NCBI RefSeq assembly: GCF_014656095.1
Contig: NZ_BNBT01000061.1
Location: forward strand, 1 to 44,550
Direction: 5' to 3'
DNA length: 44,550 bases
From: Streptomyces longispororuber
GTDB taxonomy: Bacteria > Actinomycetota > Actinomycetes > Streptomycetales > Streptomycetaceae
The position numbers were made by a program, and so were the translations under genes. The notes under the pieces were generated by a model that was given only the letters and a program-made list of their open reading frames with translations, was not told the DNA's origin and made no database searches. The number at the start of each line of letters is the position of its first letter. Positions within the stretch are counted from its first letter, which is position 1. Shown here in pieces: positions 40,671 through 44,550 of this stretch.

Positions 40671-40698
40671 ACCCTAATCCGTACACCGACGCTTTCAA
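40671..40698 (-). promoter_or_regulatory. Putative promoter of the second aldehyde dehydrogenase gene
   Basis: On the minus strand TTGAAA (complement of 40693-40698) and TAGGGT (complement of 40671-40676) are 16 nt apart, about 80 bp before the GTG start. The surrounding 40.66-40.77 kb is distinctly A+T-richer than the rest of the window, as expected of a promoter and Lrp-type binding region. Confidence 0.45.
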
Positions 40699-40792
40699 CA
40701 TACCCAGCTCCCCAGGACTACGAAATCCGCACACACAAAGTCTCAGTACAACGAATTTCATCGATCGGCCCTTGCGGAACTGTCGAGACCTC

Positions 40793-41368
40793 GTGCACAG
40801 TGACGTCGTGGCCAGTCGAAGCGCAGACCCCAGCAGCCCCCGGGAGGGGGCGACCACCAGCCCCCGCGAGGGCGCGACCACGCGCGGCACCGCCGGCGGC
40901 GGTCGCGGTCCGGGCGGATCGCCGGCGGTCGACGCCGTCTCCCTGGCGATCATCGAGCAGCTCCAGGAGGACGGCCGCCGTCCGTACGCCGCCATCGGCA
41001 AGGCCGTCGGCCTGTCCGAGGCGGCCGTGCGCCAGCGCGTCCAGAAGCTGCTCGACCAGGGCGTGATGCAGATCGTCGCCGTCACCGACCCGCTCACCGT
41101 GGGCTTCCGCCGCCAGGCGATGGTCGGGATCGATGTGGAGGGCGACGTCGACCCGGTGGCCGACGCGCTCACCGCCATGCCGGAGGCGGAGTACGTGGTG
41201 ATGACCGCGGGCTCCCACGACCTGCTCGTGGAGATCGTCTGCGAGGACGACGACCACCTGCTCGACGTGATCAACAAGCGGATCCGCGCGCTCCCCGGCG
41301 TGCGCTCCACCGAGAGCTTCGTCTACCTCAAGCTGAAGAAGCAGACCTACATGTGGGGAACCCGATAG
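40793..41368 (+). CDS. Lrp/AsnC-family regulator, likely of polyamine utilisation
   Basis: The protein has 191 residues from the GTG at 40793; a GTG at 40808 is also possible, as neither has a strong ribosome site. After a repetitive linker (SPREGATT twice) comes the AsnC helix-turn-helix: AIIEQLQEDGRRPYAAIGKAVGLSEAAVRQRVQKLLDQGV. The C-terminal RAM domain follows (GFRRQAMVGIDVEG, YVVMTAGSHDLLVEIVCED) and ends KLKKQTYMWGTR. It appears to be the counterpart of the S. coelicolor regulator I recall as EpuRI, described as a polyamine-responsive repressor. It overlaps the aminotransferase start by 16 nt and is divergent from the aldehyde dehydrogenase gene, which it may control. Confidence 0.92.
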   Translation: MHSDVVASRSADPSSPREGATTSPREGATTRGTAGGGRGPGGSPAVDAVSLAIIEQLQEDGRRPYAAIGKAVGLSEAAVRQRVQKLLDQGVMQIVAVTDPLTVGFRRQAMVGIDVEGDVDPVADALTAMPEAEYVVMTAGSHDLLVEIVCEDDDHLLDVINKRIRALPGVRSTESFVYLKLKKQTYMWGTR

Positions 41369-42732
41369 CCGTGAGCAAGGACCTCAGCAAGACCGCGTAC
41401 GACCACCTGTGGATGCACTTCACGCGCATGTCGTCGTACGAGAACACGCCCGTGCCCACGATCGTGCGCGGCGAGGGCACCTACATCTACGACGACCAGG
41501 GCCGGAAGTACCTCGACGGTCTCGCGGGCCTGTTCGTGGTCCAGGCCGGCCATGGCCGCCGCGAGCTGGCCGAGGTCGCCGCCAAGCAGGCCGCCGACCT
41601 CGCCTTCTTCCCCATATGGTCGTACGCCCACCCGGCCGCCGTCGAGCTGGCCGAGCGCCTCGCCCACCACGCCCCCGGCGACCTGAACAAGGTCTTCTTC
41701 ACCACCGGCGGCGGCGAGGCCGTCGAGACCGCCTGGAAGCTGGCGAAGCAGTACCACAAGCTCACCGGCAACCACACGAAGTACAAGGTCATCTCCCGCG
41801 CGGTCGCCTACCACGGCACCCCGCAGGGCGCCCTGTCCATCACCGGGCTCCCGGCCCTCAAGGCCCCGTTCGAGCCCCTGGTCCCCGGCGCCCACAAGGT
41901 CCCGAACACCAACATCTACCGCGCCCCGATCCACGGCGACGACCCGGAGGCCTTCGGCCGCTGGGCCGCCGACCAGATCGAGCAGGAGATCCTCTTCGAG
42001 GGCCCCGAGACCGTCGCCGCGGTCTTCCTGGAGCCGGTGCAGAACGCGGGCGGCTGCTTCCCGCCCCCGCCCGGCTACTTCCAGCGCGTGCGCGAGATCT
42101 GCGACCGGTACGACGTGCTGCTCGTCTCCGACGAGGTCATCTGCGCCTTCGGCCGCCTCGGCACGATGTTCGCCTGCGACAAGTTCGGCTACGTCCCCGA
42201 CATCATCACCTGCGCCAAGGGCATGACCTCGGGCTACTCCCCCATCGGCGCCGCCATCGTCTCGGACCGCATCGCCGAGCCGTTCTACAAGGGTGACAAC
42301 ACCTTCCTGCACGGCTACACCTTCGGCGGCCACCCGGTCTCCGCCGCCGTCGGCCTCGCCAACCTCGACCTCTTCGAGCGCGAGGGCCTCAACCAGCACG
42401 TGCTCGACAACGAGTCGGCGTTCCTGACCACCCTGCAGAAGCTGCACGACCTGCCGATCGTCGGCGACGTCCGCGGCAACGGCTTCTTCTACGGCATCGA
42501 GCTCGTCAAGGACAAGGCCACCAAGGAGTCCTTCACCGACGAGGAGTCCGAGCGCGTCCTGTACGGCTTCGTCTCCAAGAAGCTGTTCGAGTACGGCCTG
42601 TACTGCCGCGCCGACGACCGGGGCGACCCCGTCATCCAGCTCTCGCCGCCGCTGATATCGGACCAGTCGACGTTCGACGAGATCGAGTCCATCGTCCGCC
42701 AGGTCCTCACGGAGGCCTGGACCAAGATCTGA
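41353..42732 (+). CDS. Class III aminotransferase, putrescine/diamine or beta-alanine type
   Basis: The protein has 459 residues. PLP-enzyme motifs are KVFFTTGGGEAVETAWKLAK, SRAVAYHGTPQGALS, LEPVQNAGGCFPPPPGYF, LVSDEVICAFGRLG (D260) and TCAKGMTSGYSPIGA with Schiff-base K289. The VQNAGG and SDEVICAFGRLG contexts place it with omega-amine:pyruvate/putrescine aminotransferases; it is distinct from GabT at 19.8 kb. The GTG at 41353 overlaps the regulator gene; a GTG at 41371 (SKDLSKTAYDHLW) with GGGGA upstream is an equally good start. Coupling to the AsnC regulator and divergence from an aminobutyraldehyde dehydrogenase gene support a role in deaminating putrescine or a related amine. A strong terminator follows. 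Confidence 0.92.
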   Translation: MGNPIAVSKDLSKTAYDHLWMHFTRMSSYENTPVPTIVRGEGTYIYDDQGRKYLDGLAGLFVVQAGHGRRELAEVAAKQAADLAFFPIWSYAHPAAVELAERLAHHAPGDLNKVFFTTGGGEAVETAWKLAKQYHKLTGNHTKYKVISRAVAYHGTPQGALSITGLPALKAPFEPLVPGAHKVPNTNIYRAPIHGDDPEAFGRWAADQIEQEILFEGPETVAAVFLEPVQNAGGCFPPPPGYFQRVREICDRYDVLLVSDEVICAFGRLGTMFACDKFGYVPDIITCAKGMTSGYSPIGAAIVSDRIAEPFYKGDNTFLHGYTFGGHPVSAAVGLANLDLFEREGLNQHVLDNESAFLTTLQKLHDLPIVGDVRGNGFFYGIELVKDKATKESFTDEESERVLYGFVSKKLFEYGLYCRADDRGDPVIQLSPPLISDQSTFDEIESIVRQVLTEAWTKI

Positions 42733-42770
42733 TCCCCTCGCCGTTCCCCCGCCGTTCCCCCGGCACACGA

Positions 42771-42812
42771 GGCCCGGGTGCCCCATCCGAGTGAGATGGA
42801 GGCACCCGGGCC
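42771..42812 (+). terminator. Terminator of the asnC-aminotransferase operon
   Basis: GGCCCGGGTGCC plus CCATC (42771-42787) pair with GATGG and GGCACCCGGGCC (42795-42812, one bulged A) around a 7-nt loop, 39 bp after the stop codon. Confidence 0.88.
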
Positions 42813-42879
42813 GCGTCCTTGTCCGAGGTCCCCCGCGGAATCCTTAGCGTGCCCAGTGACCGATCGGCCCAGCCTTCGT

Positions 42880-42895
42880 TCCCCCGTACGGGGGA
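42880..42895. promoter_or_regulatory. Palindrome upstream of the terminal ABC ATPase gene
   Basis: TCCCCCGTACGGGGGA is a perfect 16-bp palindrome ending 31 bp before the ATG. It could be an operator or a short leader hairpin. GAGGTG further on (within CCGAGGTGTACGCCC) is the ribosome site. Confidence 0.5.
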
Positions 42896-42926
42896 CGCGA
42901 ACTGATCTGAACCGAGGTGTACGCCC

Positions 42927-44550
42927 ATGGTGGCTCCGCCGGACAACGACGTGCTGTGGGCACGCGCCCTGCACATCACGCTCAACGGCTCTCCCGCGCT
43001 CACGGGCGTCTCGCTCGGTGTCCGCGAGAGCGAGATCCTCGCGGTCGGCGGGCCGCGCGGCAGCGGCAAGACCACGCTTCTGCGCTGCCTGTCCGGCCAG
43101 TTGCTGCCCCAGCGCGGCGAGGTCTGGTTCAACTCCGCGCCCGTGCACACCATGGGCCCGCTGGCGCGCGAGCGGCTGCGCCGCGACCGGTTCGGCTGGA
43201 TCGACCCCGAGCCCCACCTCGTACCGGAGCTGACCGCCTGGGAGAACACCGCGCTCACCCTGCTCCTGCGCGGCACCTCGCACCGCGCCGCCAAGCGCAC
43301 CGCCCTGGAGTGGCTGGAGCGCCTCGACATCGGCGACTGCGCGCGCAAGCGCCCGTACGCGCTGACCCGCGCGGAGTGCCAGCGCGTGGCCGTGGCGCGC
43401 GCCCTCGCGGCCGCCCCCTCCGTCCTCTTCGCCGACGAGCCCACGGCCACGCTGCACCGCGCCGACCGGGCCCACGTGCTGCGCACCCTGACGACGGCCG
43501 CCCGCTCGCACGGCATCACCGTCGTGCTCGCCACCCACGACCCGGACGTCGCCGCCCTCGCCGACCGCACCGTGACACTCCTCGACGGCCGGTACGTCAA
43601 CACGATCCGCCTACCGGACGACGAGCCGACCTTGGACTTGGGCGCGGCTGCTTCGGCGCTGGGAGGTGCGCGTGCTACGGAGCCGGGTGCGACCGGCGCG
43701 GAGCCGGTGCTGTCCGGCACGGTGCCGGGGCTGCCGCGGACGGAGCCGGGGCTGCCCGGCACGGAGCCGGTGCCGCCGCGCACGGGGCCGGGGTTGCCGC
43801 TGACGGGGCCGAAGGCGAACGGCACGAAGCCGGGGGCGAACGGCACTAAGCCGGGGGCGAATGGCACGAAGCCGGACCTGCCCCGCACGGAACCGAAGGC
43901 CACCGGCGCGAAGCCCAAGCCGAACGGGACCGAGCCGAGGGCAACCGGCACCGAACCAGGCACGACCGGCGCGAAGCCGGGTGCGAGCGGCGCGAAGCCG
44001 GACCTGCCCCGCACGGAACCGGAGGCAACCGGCGCGAAGCCGGGGGTGGCCGCCCCGGGCACCGCCCCGGCCCCGGTCGCGGGTCCCGATCCCGTCCCGA
44101 CTCCTGCCTCCGACACCACCTCGCCTTCCGTCCCGGCCGCCGCTGCCGCCCCGGCCACCGCGTCCGTCCCGGCCGTCGCGCCCGTCCCGGCCGTCCCGTC
44201 CGTCACGGGCTCCCCTTCCGTCCCGGCCGCCGCTTCCGTCGCGGCCTCGGCCTCCGTCCCGGCCTCCGCCGTCGGGTCCGCCGCCTCCCCGGCCACCGAC
44301 GGGTCCGCCCGCGCGGACGGGGTCGCCCTCAGCTCCGCCTCCGCCACCACGGCCGGGCCCGCCACTGCTACCGCCACGGACGGCGCGGCCCCCGTTCCCA
44401 CCGCCACGGCCGGGCCCGCCTCCACCGGCGCGTCCGTCAGCGCGGAGGCGTCCGCCCCCGCCGACGGGTCCCCGGCCCCCGCGAACGAACCCACCGCCCC
44501 CGAGGGGCCCACCGCCCCGGCCCCCCGGGACGCCGCCCCCGCGCCACGCG
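42927..44550 (+). CDS. ABC-type ATP-binding protein with long low-complexity C-terminal tail (3' partial)
   Basis: At least 541 residues are encoded from ATG 42927, and the frame is still open at the window edge. Residues 1-230 form an ABC ATPase: Walker A GPRGSGKTT (42-50), Walker B VLFADE (166-171) and H-loop ATHD (H204). The signature is degenerate (LTRAECQRVAVARAL instead of LSGGQ). After residue 240 comes a tail of five-residue repeats of NGTKP/TGAKP/RTEP type (to about 375), then Ala/Pro/Val/Ser/Thr-rich sequence to the edge. From memory, related Streptomyces proteins end near residue 250, so the tail is unusual. No permease is visible in the window. The palindrome at 42880-42895 precedes it. 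Confidence 0.85.
   Translation, partial: MVAPPDNDVLWARALHITLNGSPALTGVSLGVRESEILAVGGPRGSGKTTLLRCLSGQLLPQRGEVWFNSAPVHTMGPLARERLRRDRFGWIDPEPHLVPELTAWENTALTLLLRGTSHRAAKRTALEWLERLDIGDCARKRPYALTRAECQRVAVARALAAAPSVLFADEPTATLHRADRAHVLRTLTTAARSHGITVVLATHDPDVAALADRTVTLLDGRYVNTIRLPDDEPTLDLGAAASALGGARATEPGATGAEPVLSGTVPGLPRTEPGLPGTEPVPPRTGPGLPLTGPKANGTKPGANGTKPGANGTKPDLPRTEPKATGAKPKPNGTEPRATGTEPGTTGAKPGASGAKPDLPRTEPEATGAKPGVAAPGTAPAPVAGPDPVPTPASDTTSPSVPAAAAAPATASVPAVAPVPAVPSVTGSPSVPAAASVAASASVPASAVGSAASPATDGSARADGVALSSASATTAGPATATATDGAAPVPTATAGPASTGASVSAEASAPADGSPAPANEPTAPEGPTAPAPRDAAPAPR

Noticed and set aside
42707..44512. A 601-codon minus-strand frame with GFAPVAFGSVRG-type repeats
   Set aside because: It is the antisense image of the ABC ATPase gene and its repeat tail; the + strand frame has clear ATPase motifs and a ribosome site.

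Overview
The window is about 72% G+C, with GTG starts, near-saturated G/C third codon positions and gene content that match a Streptomyces chromosome. The gene order closely resembles the S. coelicolor core region around proS, dxr, gabT and the polyamine-utilisation genes (from memory; not checked by search). Nothing points to a prophage, plasmid or genomic island, and I saw no rRNA, tRNA or CRISPR array.

Layout. 1-1604 (+): the end of an unidentified protein, a DUF4439 ferritin-like protein and a streptomycin-6-kinase-like protein that lacks both catalytic aspartates. 1805-9468 (-): proS, two GNAT acetyltransferases, and the compact dxr / site-2-protease / ispG group of the MEP isoprenoid pathway. 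9664-16954 (-): a long acyl-CoA dehydrogenase, an aldehyde dehydrogenase and a PucR-type regulator, the last two separated by about 1.95 kb of non-coding tandem repeats. 17318-21119: a membrane-anchored TraD/VirD4-like ATPase divergent from gabT. 21711-24191: a PAP2 phosphatase overlapping tail-to-tail with a secreted GH18 chitinase whose promoter carries a DasR-type operator, then a small unknown protein. 24390-31755 (-): a polyamine uptake and oxidation cluster (PuuB-like oxidase, two permeases, ATPase, binding lipoprotein, aldehyde dehydrogenase). 32403-34993 (+): adenosine deaminase, glycerophosphodiesterase and a DUF574 methyltransferase. 35168-36706: an SDR and a TetR regulator, divergent across two matching operator-like sites. 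37177-42732: a second polyamine module (HXXEE membrane protein, second binding lipoprotein, aldehyde dehydrogenase; divergent AsnC regulator and aminotransferase). 42927-end: an ABC ATPase with a very long low-complexity tail, running off the window.

How it fits together. The ABC system would import putrescine or spermidine. The PuuB-like oxidase, the two aminobutyraldehyde-dehydrogenase-like enzymes and the 41.4-kb aminotransferase can convert the amine (free or gamma-glutamylated) to GABA. GabT and a semialdehyde dehydrogenase, possibly the 12-kb enzyme, would feed GABA carbon to succinate. PucR and AsnC are the likely local regulators. The gamma-glutamyl-polyamine synthetase and the hydrolase expected for a full route are not in this window.

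The most unusual feature is not a gene. At least ten different minisatellite-like arrays (units from 13 to about 205 bp) fill the intergenic spaces. Two of them include the stop codon of the adjacent gene, and three share one core motif in both orientations.
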